Positions 1 through 10,173 of a stretch of 64,000 bases of DNA are shown here, in pieces; within the stretch, counting starts at the first letter, position 1; each line of letters begins with the position of its first letter. The stretch lies in contig OY783199.1 of NCBI GenBank assembly GCA_963678675.1, positions 8,254,355 through 8,318,354 of the forward strand, in the 5' to 3' direction. The position numbers were made by a program, and so were the translations under genes. Below the pieces are notes generated by a model. It saw only the letters and a program-made list of their open reading frames with translations, made no database searches and had not been told where the DNA came from. This stretch comes from Xiphydria camelus (lineage: Eukaryota; Arthropoda; Insecta; Hymenoptera; Xiphydriidae).

Positions 1-73
1 ATTTAGCTAATAGTTCAATTTAAGAGTCCATAGGCCCATTATAGGCAACCAATTTCCTTGATAGGATCAAATA

Positions 74-403
74 CACGGAAAAAAGTATGTTATACAAAAT
101 ACTCAATAATTGATATTGATTAATTAGTGATATTTCACGTAGTAGAAGTTGTTGTCGGAAGCGACATAACACAGAGTACAGCTATACGTTGTAAGAGTCC
201 CCATCTTTCATTGCAAGAACTACAATTCAACATAGCCCTCTTATATTCTAATATATTAGTAGTATTGGCTGGTGAACATCTTGAATGTTGCTATGTTGAT
301 GAGTATTTGTTACAATACACAACGATACTCTGTGCTAGTGTCACACCTGAGGACAACTTTTACTACGTGAAATATCACGTCGTACAACACTCTTTTTTCC
401 GTG
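74..403. mobile_element. Hairpin MITE, CACGGAAAAA ends, TA flanks
   Basis: Inverted ends begin CACGGAAAAAAG on the left and mirror as CTTTTTTCCGTG on the right, each bordered by TA. A second matching block (TGATATTTCACGTAGTA near 128 and its complement near 363-380) lies inside, so the arms continue inward; the left arm carries about 30 extra bases between the two blocks. The open frame inside is just arm sequence. The ends resemble the CACNGAGAAAAA group seen many times further on. No transposase is present. Confidence 0.75.
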
Positions 404-1219
404 TACATACTTTTAGTTTTTATGATTTCTTGACTTTGTAAGATGTTTTTTGAAAAATTCAATTACATCAATTAGAAACATGCATAATGGCTTATTATTT
501 CCGCATTTTGTTATTTCTCTGAGCTATTCCATTTTCAACAATTTTTGGAAAATACCCCAAGTGATTCGAATTCAGTGATTCTCCCCTATACATGTATTTA
601 GTCATTGCGTCGTCTTCGCTCTTGACGCGACCCGCGCGATGTTGAGGACGCCGCGATACCTCAGCGCCACGCATTAGGGGAAAGAGATGAAGCCGGAAGC
701 TATGTACACAAAGTTTTCCGCGATCCCATCGCACCTCAGCCTGTCGTTTTAACCGGCGGCATTTATCTCGGTGTTTATCTTTAATTATCGGAAACGTTTC
801 CGCCTCTTTGTGTCGCGTCAGGATTTCGTTCAGGCGCTTTTCGCGGAAAACACATCGGAAGAGAGCGTACTATATCGCGGCGCCTCCGTATTAGCGCTCT
901 CGTCTAATCTCTTTCAGCTTCGCTCCCCCGATCAGTCACGATTTTCCGTGTATTTTCCCCGAGATAGCTGATCTCCGGCGGTGCGCGGCCGAAATCCGGC
1001 GAGATTTAATTAAGAAACGCGCTCGCGGGCTGCTTCATATCTGGCGCTTTCGATGTATCGCGTTTTCTCTCGATTAGACGCGCCCTCGCCATGCGTTTGA
1101 AAACGCCGATGCACCCTCGAATCGCAGTTCGTAACGAAGGCGGTGAGGCAAGTTTCAATAGTGATCATCTTCCGTGTCGAACCAACTAGTTCTTTTACTA
1201 CTCGCGTGTCTGTTTATAC
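404..1219. other. Unique stretch, no gene recognised
   Basis: AT-rich to about 600, then GC-rich with many CG dinucleotides to about 1150. Short open frames exist on both strands but none resembles a known protein or has convincing splice context. I see no repeat or RNA gene. Confidence 0.5.
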
Positions 1220-1352
1220 CGTATGTCCTACGGTAAATCGAGCAGGGGCACACTAAATTTTTTCCCTGAATTTCACATCAGTGGTGTTAGTTTGAATTAG
1301 GTGTATGAAATGGCGATATGAAAGGCTCCGTCGGGCTCCGTTTTCCGTCTGT

Positions 1353-1941
1353 AAAGGCCCCCACAGACGTCGTTTTTTTTTCGGCAGGATTACCCAACGT
1401 GTAAAACTGTTCGGGCAATCACGAAACTTGATGGCGCCCACACACTGTTCGGTATTTTATTCAGTTTTCCTCGAATCGTGTCAATTCTCTTTTTTACCGT
1501 GTGTATTGTTGCAGCTGAATCAATTTCCCTTAGCTTGGTTAACATCTCTTCATACGCCTTATTCTTTGTATCTCTGTCGGCATATTCGCTAGATTTAACT
1601 TTCCACAGACATGGAAAGTTCCTGTACATTTCTACGAATTCAGTCATAAATTGTTTACTCATTGCCTCAAATCAGCCATTTTACATAGGTACACTAAATA
1701 TGTACAACACTGAAAAATTGCCAAAAATTTTCGTCGTGACTACCGGTCCGCCCACCACACACGAGCCGACTTGTATATCTACGATCACGTTCAAAACCGT
1801 CGGGAAAAATCAGGTCAAAACTGATTATTTGGAACGCCAGCAATCACGAAGGTTTTCAGCCACACACCGACCGGATTGCCCGAACAGTTTTCCACGTCGG
1901 GTAATCCTGCCGAAAAACAACGACGTCTGTGGGGGCCTTTA
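1353..1941. mobile_element. Nested TIR element inside the foldback arm
   Basis: Terminal inverted repeats of about 68 bp begin AAAGGCCCCCACAGACG at the left and mirror exactly at the right end. The element splits the left arm of the surrounding foldback; the intact right arm (complement of about 2310-2320) shows the sequence before insertion. It carries a MADF-domain fragment on the minus strand. MADF (Myb/SANT-like) proteins commonly accompany PIF/Harbinger transposases, so that superfamily is the best guess. I could not settle a clean target duplication. Confidence 0.7.
1390..1662 (-). pseudogene. MADF (Myb/SANT-like) domain fragment
   Basis: The 90-residue frame opens with FVEMYRNFPCLWKV and continues through a region with EYADRDTKNKAYEEML and a VKKRIDTIRGKL helix. 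This is the MADF signature: a start helix with a WxV core, a middle helix and a final basic helix. About 75 residues are MADF-like; the remainder is read-through into the element's inverted repeat. MADF proteins bind DNA, and in PIF/Harbinger transposons they act as the second protein assisting the transposase. No rest of a protein and no transposase frame lies nearby, so this is a relic or a non-autonomous passenger. Confidence 0.65.
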
Positions 1942-2450
1942 GAGCTGTCAGTGAAACAGATCCAAGTCTTCGGTCTCACCATGAAAGAGTGCCGGCTCTT
2001 CACTAACAGTGCAATTTCGGATTAAAATTAAGTGTCGATTCTTTATTCAACAACGAGCGCGACATCAGGGTTATGTCGATAATTTGGTCAGTTTCGTTAG
2101 GATTCGCATTCGCGAGTGAACATTAATCGTACGTGGTTCGTGCTTCAAAGAACATTTAGTAGTAGGTTACGTACGACCCATGTACAATTAATATTCACTC
2201 GCGAATGCGAAACATAACGAACTAGCATAGTCGTCGACATAATCCTGACGTCGCGTTCGCCGTTTAATAAAAAGTCTACACTTATTGTTAGTCTCATCTG
2301 TCTCATTGACAGCTCCAATAGACGGGAAACGGAGCCCGACGGAGCCTTTCATACCGCTATCTCGTACGCCTAATTTAAACTTACACAACCGGTGTCAAAT
2401 TCAACAGAAAATTCTAGCATGTTCCTGCTCGGTTTACCGTAGGACGTACG

Positions 2451-3386
2451 TCATGCGGCTATTCGCTCCGTGCGTACGAACACTCTATAGTTCAGTGAGC
2501 ATGTATGACAGTATATTTAAGTGCAAAATAAATGTCCAACGAAAGAGAGTACCGATCCAGCAAACAGATGGCGCTACGGATATGCATGTATACAATCACA
2601 CACGCTCACTAAAGTATAACAGTGTTCGTACGTATAGAGGGAATAGCCGATATACTCGTACATACATCGACTATAAAATGATTCCGAAACGTATTTATCT
2701 TGCGATCGATATTTTCGGAGATAGACATCATTGATTGTACACGTGCACGAGTATTTCTTCGATTTTAAGCTATGTACCATCATTTCTTTAAATCGCAAGA
2801 TTCAGGCAAATCACCAAACTTTTATTTTTTATTCGGGATACTAACTAATATATTTCAATTTCATCAAAATCCGAAAACATTTCTTTGGGAGGGCATTCAG
2901 TTTCGTCTTACATATGTATATGTGCGATGTGAAATTCTCCGATCCATACCATTTCTTGACAATAAAAATGTATACATAATCTCAACAGAAGACTGCGATT
3001 ATTTTATCAATTCAAACAATTATTTTCTCGAGGCAAAAAAGGACTATCTGGTCTATTTTATTTTCTTATTCGAAGAAAAAGCGTTCCTCTTCTGAGCCTA
3101 TAAAATAATACATTTTTCGATAATAGAGATTATTTTCTTCCGGTGTATTGAGTTGATATGTTTCTGCAACAACTTTATAATTTCTATTTATACCTTATAT
3201 TTATACCTTATATTTATATATTTATATTTAAATCTTTATAATTTATATCTTCTATTTATGATGTGTTAAGGAGGTTTATATGCATTGAGACGATGCTGAA
3301 GCTGCTGTTACCTATAGCTAGCTATTATTGTGTCGAGGATATTCAATCTACGTGTGTAATTCAACCTATTACATTTTAATAGAATT
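2451..3386. other. AT-rich unique stretch with short TTTATA repeats
   Basis: No gene or transposon is recognised. Between about 3177 and 3260 the sequence is a degenerate run of TATTTATACCTTATA-like units, a low-complexity tandem tract. Confidence 0.5.
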
Positions 3387-3390
3387 TTAA

Positions 3391-3766
3391 CCCTTTCGCG
3401 CGCTACGAACGGTGACTATAGTCACCCAACGACTGACGTTCGCTAGGTACGAACGGTGACGATAGGTCTGTTCCATATCAGCACTCTCGGACAGTCACGG
3501 AATTTCCGGCGCATGCGCACTACGATTTTTCTGCGCGAAAAATCGTAGCACGCGCGCGCATGCGGCGGACGTCCCGCGACTGTCCGAGAGTGCTGATGGA
3601 ACAGACCTTATACTATAGGTAATTACATTATTAAATTATATTTTCTAATTGCATTATGTGATAATCTTTCCACCTTTTCCTTTCTACGGGCGATTCCAAT
3701 CGCTATGCGTAAGATGCCGCGGTTCAGCGGAGTAGCGCGCCGAAAGATCGGCCCGTAGCGAAAGGG
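3391..3766. mobile_element. TTAA-flanked MITE (piggyBac-like)
   Basis: TTAA lies at 3387-3390 and 3767-3770. The element begins CCCTTTCGCGCGCTACG and ends CGTAGCGAAAGGG, an imperfect inverted repeat. TTAA duplications with CCC-type ends are the hallmark of the piggyBac superfamily, which is why I assign it there; no transposase remains. A second hairpin is nested in it. Confidence 0.75.
3464..3608. mobile_element. Nested GC-rich hairpin MITE
   Basis: Inverted arms of roughly 65-70 bp start AGGTCTGTTCC and finish GGAACAGACCT, with CACTCTCGGACAGTC paired to its complement inside. It is much more CG-rich than its host element. It lies wholly within the TTAA-flanked MITE and is therefore the younger insertion. 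Confidence 0.75.
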
Positions 3767-3770
3767 TTAA

Positions 3771-4831
3771 TTGGAATTACCTCAGTTCCATTATAAATAA
3801 GACAATAAAGCTAGACGATGGTCCATATGCCACGAACTACTATCAGCGAACTTCATCCCGAAATTCTCGCGCGTGAGCAAAATAACACACAGATATCCGT
3901 ACTTTATGCGAGAGGGCTGAGATATCGTTAACTCTTATCCTTCCGCGTCACATCTGGCCCGACCCGATGCTCGTCCCTATTTCCAACGCGCCTCACTTTC
4001 GACTCTCCATTCGCACGCGCGCGTTGCACCCCGCAAACTCGTTCGCCGTCTAATCTGCATTCGCGCACCTCCGAACTTTCTGCTAGGAAAACTCGCGAGT
4101 CTCTCTCTCTTTTTCTCTCTTTCCCTCTCCCCCTTCCTCCATCTCACCTCCCTCTCTCTTTCTCTCTCTTCGTCTCGATTCGAGCGCGAATGACGTCTCT
4201 CTCTCTATATATATATGTATAGTATACTTACGCGGCAAATCGTTGCCTCCTCGTCTGGTGCGATCTGTCGAGAGTCCCTGACCAATCGACGCGCGACGAA
4301 CGGGTATGGAAGGATAGAAGCGCGGCGGGAGGCACAGCGACGGTGGAAAGATACCGAGGAAAGGGCCAGAGTACCTCGGGCCATGCCTAATGAGCTTCCT
4401 GCGCCGCGCGGCTGGGGCGTTCCGCGATTCAAACTCCGCTGAGGACTGAAGAACTGCGGAGGAGTCACAATCGGCACTGAGACCATTGTCTCATCACCGA
4501 CGGCCTCGCGCCGCGGATGACTGTTTTAATAACGTACCGGTTCTGCCTGCGATTCAGCTGCAAAAACAGAGAGACAAATAAGAAGAACGGAGGAGAGCGT
4601 CGATCCTCCCGCGTGTAATATAAAGAGCGAAATGCTAGCCGTGTTGATGCGCTCCGCGCCCTCTCGTCTGTAAATTCATGTGAGCCTCGTACGAAGAAGA
4701 GGATGCGCCAGACTCTAAATTTCAATTAGAGGCAGAGAGATGACTCGTTTTCATGCACGTGGAAGAAGAAATGGTTAGAAGTGTTAGAATAGGGAAATAG
4801 GAGATGAACTTTTTTTTATTATACTCAACTC
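3771..4831. other. Unique GC-rich stretch with CT-rich tract
   Basis: Pyrimidine-rich sequence (CTCTCT runs) occupies about 4095-4210 and is followed by TATATATATATG. Open frames on both strands between 4205 and 4725 overlap one another and resemble nothing known. A promoter is possible but not demonstrable. Confidence 0.35.
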
Positions 4832-5600
4832 TTATGGTGCCCATCCACGTACAGGCGGACTGCAGTCCCGGACTGTGAGCGATCCCGCCTGCAGTCCAAA
4901 TTTCGCCATACACGTACAGTTCGCCTGCAGTCCGTCGCCTGCAGTCCGTCGAAACTGTTAGAAAACTGTACGTGTGTGGCGGTTGATCTGCAGTCCAGGC
5001 CTGTCGTGCTAAACTTTCATTGATATAAAAAATTGTCTATCAGTTGCACTCCAGGGGCACCTGTACGGTACCCGGGCGGTTCGACGCTCTCATTCCACGG
5101 GCGGTTGATCCTTCCACTCGAGCGGCGCCTCTATGGCATTCGGGCAGTTTGGTACTCGATATGTTTTATTTCCGATGTGCGAAAAGATTAGCGGTGCTGC
5201 TACAGTGCCGTCTACAATTAAAAAACGGAATCTGCAGAAACAGTAAAAACGAGAAAATTGATGCTGCAGTCCCGAACTGCGAGCGATCCCGCCTTCAGTC
5301 CAAATTTCACCATACACGTACAGTTCGCCTGCAGTCCGTCGCCTGCAGTCCGTCGAAACTGTTGGAAAACTGTGCGTGTGTGGCGGTTGATCTGCAGTCC
5401 GGGCCTGTCGTGCCGAACTTTCATCGATGTTAAAAATTTTCTGTCAGTTCAGGGGGGAGGAAAGGTGATGGAGGGGGTGGAAAGAGGGAAGGGAAGGGGA
5501 GCGGCGGCGGCGGCTTCGCCCTGGCTGGCAGACGATTGGTGGGGGACGGAGTTTTGAGTCGATCGTCGATCCGAAAAACTATTTTATATACTTAATATAA

Positions 5601-5625
5601 CTAGCTGACCCGGCGAACTTCGTAC
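5601..5625 (-). other. Helitron-like 3' terminus in copy A
   Basis: Read on the minus strand, GGCGGTACGAAGTTCGCC forms a short hairpin and is followed by GGGTCAGCTAG and a T. A hairpin a few bases before CTRR, next to T, is what Helitron 3' ends look like. If so, a Helitron fragment extends rightwards from here inside the TTA-flanked element and could explain the captured protein pieces. The 5' end was not identified. Confidence 0.4.
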
Positions 5626-5925
5626 CGCCTCAGAATCAATAAATGTTGTGTTAACTTAAAAACGAAATGTATTTTAATTATATTTAAACTAATTTAATTC
5701 ACTTTACAGCAAGGCATTTGCTTTATTGAAACGAATCTATATATTCTGCTATTCATCGCGGAGACAAATCCAAGAGTTAAAAGTCATAAAAATCTGTCCA
5801 GCCGTTCTTTAGTTATAAATTGTGTAACTAACCCGACTTTATTTTATATATACAGATAAAGAGATTTTTGTTACCAATAAAGGTACCTACTTCTCGAGTT
5901 TGCTAGGGTGAAATCAGAAAAACGA

Positions 5926-6200
5926 CTAATCTTCTTTGAATTTATCATTTCGAAGTTCTTTCGAAAAGTCAGTTGGTCTAGCTTGTTTTGGACCACAGAT
6001 GACGTACTCGTAATCAGTTTCGAAACCTCCTCGCAACGAACGCTCGTAATCTTTGACTGAAGGCAGAGAATACCGATGAAAAACTATATGTACACGTGGA
6101 GCATCAGAACTGTATAGAATTTGTAAAATTTTCTTTGAAATATTGCCGAACGACTTTGGCACATCTTTAATACGACGAATTAAAAAAAAAATCCATTAAC
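5926..6200 (-). pseudogene. Fragment of a repeat-borne protein (SVKDYERSL family), copy A
   Basis: The frame reads VPKSFGNISKKILQILY, then VHIVFHRYSLPSVKDYERSL, then CGPKQARPTDFSKEL. I recognise this as a piece of an uncharacterised protein present in many copies in arthropod and cnidarian genomes and associated with mobile elements; its activity is unknown to me. Upstream, VIVNGFF lies in a shifted frame after an A-run (about 6181-6190), so the copy is frameshifted. It stops after KFKED. The copy B equivalent is at 8234-8509. Confidence 0.5.
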
Positions 6201-6390
6201 AATTACGACATCGATTGCGGGAGGTAACGTACTGTCATTTCGCAAAGTTTTCGTCATCCTTCAATTTCTGAGCCGTTGAAATGTGAGAAACGCGGTATTG
6301 CATCATACACAGTCAAACAGTGGTATCTACAATAACCGTCGGTGCACATACCGCTTTTTACCTATGCAGTTAGCATATACCGCATTTAGA

Positions 6391-6972
6391 TTATCGAAAT
6401 GTTAAAGGGTATAGCCGGATAAGCATATGAAAACTACCCCCGCTTGAATTTCTCGCTTGAATTAAAAAGGAAGAAATCGTAATATTTGAATTCCCACTTC
6501 TTAATTTGATAAGAAATACAACAACCGCTTGAAGCACTGATCGATTATCATTATCGCGCATAGAAGGAAGCATATTTCGTATTTCATTTATATTCTTATA
6601 TGAGAAACCAGTCAGTAACTTCACTTGATCTTCAGGATAAGAAAAATTACTTATTATTCCTATAAGTAAAGAATCGCGACCTCCAGCAAGATTATCTAAC
6701 AATTTTTGTAGATCAGAGGTTTCTACAAAACTTGAATTAAAAATCACTTTTAAAAGGAACAGATCGTCTTCGTAGAACTTTTCTTTGATCAAATGATTTT
6801 TGCAGCATCGATTTCCAATAGGAATAAATACTCTTTGTTTAATATACGATTGCTTTCGAGCTTCAAAAGGAATGACAGTTAATAATTCGATACGTTCGGA
6901 TTGAATCTCTTCATTTCCACGATATAAATTAAATTCATAATCAGGATCATCTGTACATTGGCATTCTTTTAC
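6391..6972 (-). pseudogene. N-terminal part of a DDE_Tnp_4-type transposase, copy A
   Basis: An open frame runs from a possible acceptor (TTTTTAG, about 6973) through CQC, RVFIPIGNRCCKNHL (probable zinc-binding Cys/His segment), a charged linker, LTGFSYKNINEIRNMLPSMR and then VVFLIKLRSGNSN. This order matches the pre-catalytic region of PIF/Harbinger-like DDE_Tnp_4 transposases, where LPSxR and KLRTGxSN precede the DDE domain. The catalytic domain is absent. The frame ends in AAAGGGTATAGCCGGATAAG (complement), a sequence close to the terminal repeat of the 20.6-22.9 kb element, suggesting it came from that family. Confidence 0.6.
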
Positions 6973-7076
6973 CTAAAAACGTTGCCGATTTCTCGTATGT
7001 CGATAACTTAACAACATAATTATAAGGAACAAAATAAGCTTCCCTTTTCTCACAACCATGTTAAATATTAGACATA

Positions 7077-7328
7077 AGGGGTATAGATGCAAAACCCGCC
7101 AAGTTCATTTTTGTCAAATTTGAGGTAGATACGGGAATTTGTTCTTTATAAGTACGTGCATAAGGTCGAACATAATTTAGGTGCAAATTCCACATTAAAC
7201 CGTTAAGAATAATATAAGGTAGAAAATACGCTTGCCAATGTAAGGCAATGGCCGTCTGCACGAGTTTTTGACGTTTCCTGTGAATTGCTATAAATGTGAC
7301 TCTTGGCGGGTTTGGCATCTATACCCCT
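7077..7328. mobile_element. Hairpin MITE nested in copy A
   Basis: Ends are AGGGGTATAGATGC at the left and GCATCTATACCCCT at the right, with AAACCCGCC paired to GGCGGGTTT just inside. The same nested element recurs in copy B, so it was present before the dimer formed. Confidence 0.7.
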
Positions 7329-7908
7329 CATATATTTCTTCTTCCAAACACAATTGATCGAACTGAACTGACTCATGAACTGTGCGTGTATGGCGAATCA
7401 TCCGGCGGCCTGCAGTCCCTGGACTGTCCGGCGACGGCCTGCAGTCCGCAGAACTGTGCGTGTGTGGTCAATGACAGTTCGGGACTGCAGATCAGAACTG
7501 TCAGTCCACGGACTGCAGTCCGCCTGTACGTGGATGGGCACCATTATGGTGCCCATCCACGTACAGGCGGACTGCAGTCCCGAACTGCGAGCGATCCCGC
7601 CTTCAGTCCAAATTTCGCCATACACGTACAGTTCGCCTGCAGTCCGTCGCCTGCAGTCCGTCGAAACTGTCAGAAAACTGTGCGTGTGTGGCGGTTGATC
7701 TGCAGTCCGGGCCTGTCGTGCCGAACTTTCATCGATGTTAAAAATTTTCTGTCAGTTCAGGGGGGAGGAAAGGTGATGGAGGGGGTGGAAAGAGGGAAGG
7801 GAAGGGGAGCGGCGGCGGCGGCTTCGCCCTGGCTGGCAGACGATTGGTGGGGGACGGAGTTTTGAGTCGATCGTCGATCCGAAAAACTATTTTATATACT
7901 TTATATAA

Positions 7909-7933
7909 CTAGCTGACCCGGCGAACTTCGTAC
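7909..7933 (-). other. Helitron-like 3' terminus in copy B
   Basis: Same minus-strand hairpin followed by CTAG and T as in copy A, at the same offset. It supports the idea that Helitron-type sequence was already part of the element before duplication. Confidence 0.4.
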
Positions 7934-8233
7934 CGCCTCAGAATCAATAAATGTTGTGTTAACTTAAAAACGAAATGTATTTTAATTACATTTAAACTAA
8001 TTTAATTCACTTTACAGCAAGGCATTTGCTTTATTGAAACGAATCTATATATTCTGCTATTCATCGCGGAGACAAATCCAAGAGTCAAAAGTCATAAAAA
8101 TCTGTCCAGTCGTTCTTTAGTTATAAATTGTGTAACTAACCCGATTTTATTTTATATATACAGATAAAGAGATTTTTGTTACCAATAAAGGTACCTACTT
8201 CTTGAGTTTGCTAGGGTGAAATCAGAAAAACGA

Positions 8234-8509
8234 CTAATCTTCTTTGAATTTATCATTTCGAAGTTCTTTCGAAAAGTCAGTTGGTCTAGCTTGTTTTGGA
8301 CCACAGATGACGTACTCGTAATCAGTCTCGAAACCTCTTCGCAACGAACGCTCGTAATCTTTGACTGAAGGCAGAGAATACCGATGAAAAACTATATGTA
8401 CACGTGGAGCATCAGAACTGTATAGAATTTGTAGAATTTTCTTTGAAATATTGCCGAACGACTTTGGCACATCTTTAATACGACGAATTAAAAAAAAATC
8501 CATTAACAA
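8234..8509 (-). pseudogene. Fragment of a repeat-borne protein (SVKDYERSL family), copy B
   Basis: Same fragment as in copy A. Here one A fewer in the homopolymer joins an upstream FFLIRRIKD segment to VPKSFGNIS in one frame, so this copy preserves slightly more of the protein. It ends at the same stop after KFKED. Function unknown. Confidence 0.5.
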
Positions 8510-8768
8510 TTACGACATCGATTACGGGAGGTAACGTACTGTCATTTCGCAAAGTTTTCGTCATCCTTCAATTTCTGAGCCGTTGAAATGTGAGAAACGC
8601 GGTATTGCATCATACACAGTCAAACAGTGGTATCTACAATAACCGTCGGTGCACATACCGCTTTTTACCTAAGCAGTTAGCATATACCGCATTTAGATTA
8701 TCGAAAAGTTAAAGGGTATAGCTGGATAAGCATATGAAAACTACCCCCGCTTGAATTTCTCGCTTGAA

Positions 8769-9283
8769 TTAAAAAGGAAGAAATCGTACTATTTGAATTC
8801 CCACTTCTCTTAATTTGATAACAAATACAACAACCGCTTGAAGCACTGATCGATTATCATTATCGCGCATAGAAGGAAGCATATTTCGTATTTCATTTAT
8901 ATTTTTATATGAGAAACCAGTCAGTAACTTCACTTGATCTTCAGGATAAGAGAAATTACTTATTATTCCTATAAGTAAAGAATCGCGGCCTCCAGCAAGA
9001 TTATCTAACAATTTTTGTAGATCAGAGGTTTCTACAAAACTTGAATTAAAAATCACTTTTAAAAGGAACAGATCGTCTTCGTAGAACTTTTCTTTGATCA
9101 AATGATTTTTGCAGCATCGATTTCCAATAGGAATAAATACTCTTTGTTTAATATACGCTTGCTTTCGAGCTTCAAAAGGAAAATGACAGTTAATAATTCG
9201 ATACTTTCGGATTGAATCTCTTCATTTCCACGATGTAAATTAAATTCATAATCAGGATCATCTGTACATTGGCATTCTTTTAC
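8769..9283 (-). pseudogene. N-terminal part of a DDE_Tnp_4-type transposase, copy B
   Basis: Duplicate of the relic in copy A. It retains FYEDDLFLLKV and MLPSMRDND. A 2-base insertion near 9180 shifts the CQC/RCCKNHL segment out of frame, and a 2-base difference near 8808 shifts the frame right after VVVFVIKLR, so GNSN is lost. It is more damaged than copy A. Confidence 0.55.
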
Positions 9284-9387
9284 CTAAAAACGTTGTCGAT
9301 TTCTCGTATGTCGATAACTTAACAACATAATTATAAGGAACAAAATAAGCTTCCCTTTTCTCACAACCATGTTAAATATTAGACACA

Positions 9388-9622
9388 AGGGGTATAGATG
9401 CAAAACCCGCCAAGTTCATTTTTGTCAAATTTGAGGTAGATACGGCAATTTGTTCTTTATAAGTACATGCATAAGGTCGAACATAATTTAGGTGCAAATT
9501 CCACATGAAACCGTTAATAATAATATAAGGTAGAAAATACGCTTGCCAATGCAAGGCACAATGGCCGTCTGCACCAGTTTTTGACGTTTCCTGTACTTGG
9601 CGGGTTTGGCATCTATACCCCT
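9388..9622. mobile_element. Hairpin MITE nested in copy B
   Basis: Counterpart of the nested hairpin in copy A, with the same AGGGGTATAGATGC ends and a short internal deletion. Confidence 0.7.
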
Positions 9623-9842
9623 TATATATATTTCTTCTTCCAAACACAATTGATCGAACTGAACTGACTCATGAACTGTGCGTGTATGGCGAATCATCCG
9701 GCGGCCTGCAGTCCCTGGACTGTCCGGCGACGGCCTGCAGTCTACAGAACTGTACGTGTGTGGTCAATGACAGTTCGGGACTGCAGATCAGAACTGTCAG
9801 TCCACGGACTGCAGTCCGCCTGTACGTGGATGGGCACCATTA

Positions 9843-10173
9843 CTATGTTTTGAGACGACGGTACACTCTTAGAAGTTTCTGTGAAGTTGTAAATTCATAA
9901 GTAGATGTATCGGAAGCTTTTAATCAAGACAAAAGTGTGGTAAATTGCTAACAATTCTGATGCGAAGACACAGATACCATAGAAAATATATGGGCACAAC
10001 GAATATTGTACTCACAATAAAATATCATAAGATCACAATAGGTATCGTAAATTCACAATTCGTTTCGTAAATTTAATGTACTTTGTACTGCATCCACACT
10101 GTTAAAAATGTTTGTAAAATTATAACACTTTAAGTAATACACAAAAGTATCGTAAAATTACAAATCAAAGTAG
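9843..10173. other. AT-rich repeat-like DNA
   Basis: Rich in GTAAATT, CACAAT and AAAATTAC words that recur in both orientations here and at 10570-11270. It may be the left half of an older AT-rich element (CACTGTTAAAAATGTTTGTA near 10096 loosely mirrors sequence near 11255-11275), with the next MITE inserted in it. Confidence 0.3.

Larger units (their letters stand above)
1220..2450. mobile_element. Long foldback element with interrupted left arm
   Basis: The ends match as inverted repeats starting CGTATGTCCTACGGTA (1220) and ending TACCGTAGGACGTACG (2450). The right arm runs about 280 bp inward (2170-2450). The left arm pairs with it in two pieces, 1220-1352 and 1942-2130, because a separate 589-bp element sits between them. 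The inner part of both arms shares GCATTCGCGAGTGAA-type sequence around a short loop near 2150. Left-arm DNA near 1955-2010 has additional unmatched sequence. The element has no coding capacity of its own. Confidence 0.75.
4835..7543. mobile_element. TTA-flanked element, copy A of a head-to-tail dimer
   Basis: TTA (4832-4834) precedes the terminal repeat TGGTGCCCATCCACGTACAG, and the complement of that repeat ends at 7543 just before the next TTA. Both subterminal regions are packed with CTGCAGTCC motifs over about 170 bp. A 3-bp TWA duplication and DDE_Tnp_4 relics inside point to PIF/Harbinger-like mobility, though the protein relics may be captured. Relative to copy B it has extra sequence at 4835-5263: a left end (4835-5040), about 220 bp of other DNA, then a second partial left end beginning at 5264. 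Confidence 0.8.
7547..9839. mobile_element. TTA-flanked element, copy B of the dimer
   Basis: It starts TGGTGCCCATCCACGTACAG directly after TTA 7544-7546 and ends with the complement before TTA 9840-9842. From 7572 it is collinear with copy A at an offset of about 2308 bp, with scattered single-base differences and a few small indels (for example about 20 bp present near 7280 in A are missing near 9599). It lacks the 429-bp left-end rearrangement of copy A and so represents the simpler form of the element. Confidence 0.85.

Noticed and set aside
3771..4740. TATATATATATG and CT-rich tract considered as a core promoter
   Set aside because: Low-complexity AT and CT tracts are common in this DNA and no donor site or exon follows convincingly.
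5601..5900. ACCCGGCGAACTTCG segment considered as a LINE or SINE end
   Set aside because: No A-tail, target duplication or reverse transcriptase; the hairpin plus CTAG next to T fits a Helitron 3' end better, though only tentatively.
7296..7865. 189-codon plus-strand frame across the dimer junction
   Set aside because: It runs through terminal repeats, CTGCAGTCC arrays and G-rich tract of the transposon; the same peptide segments appear wherever the repeat recurs. It is repeat DNA that happens to lack stops.
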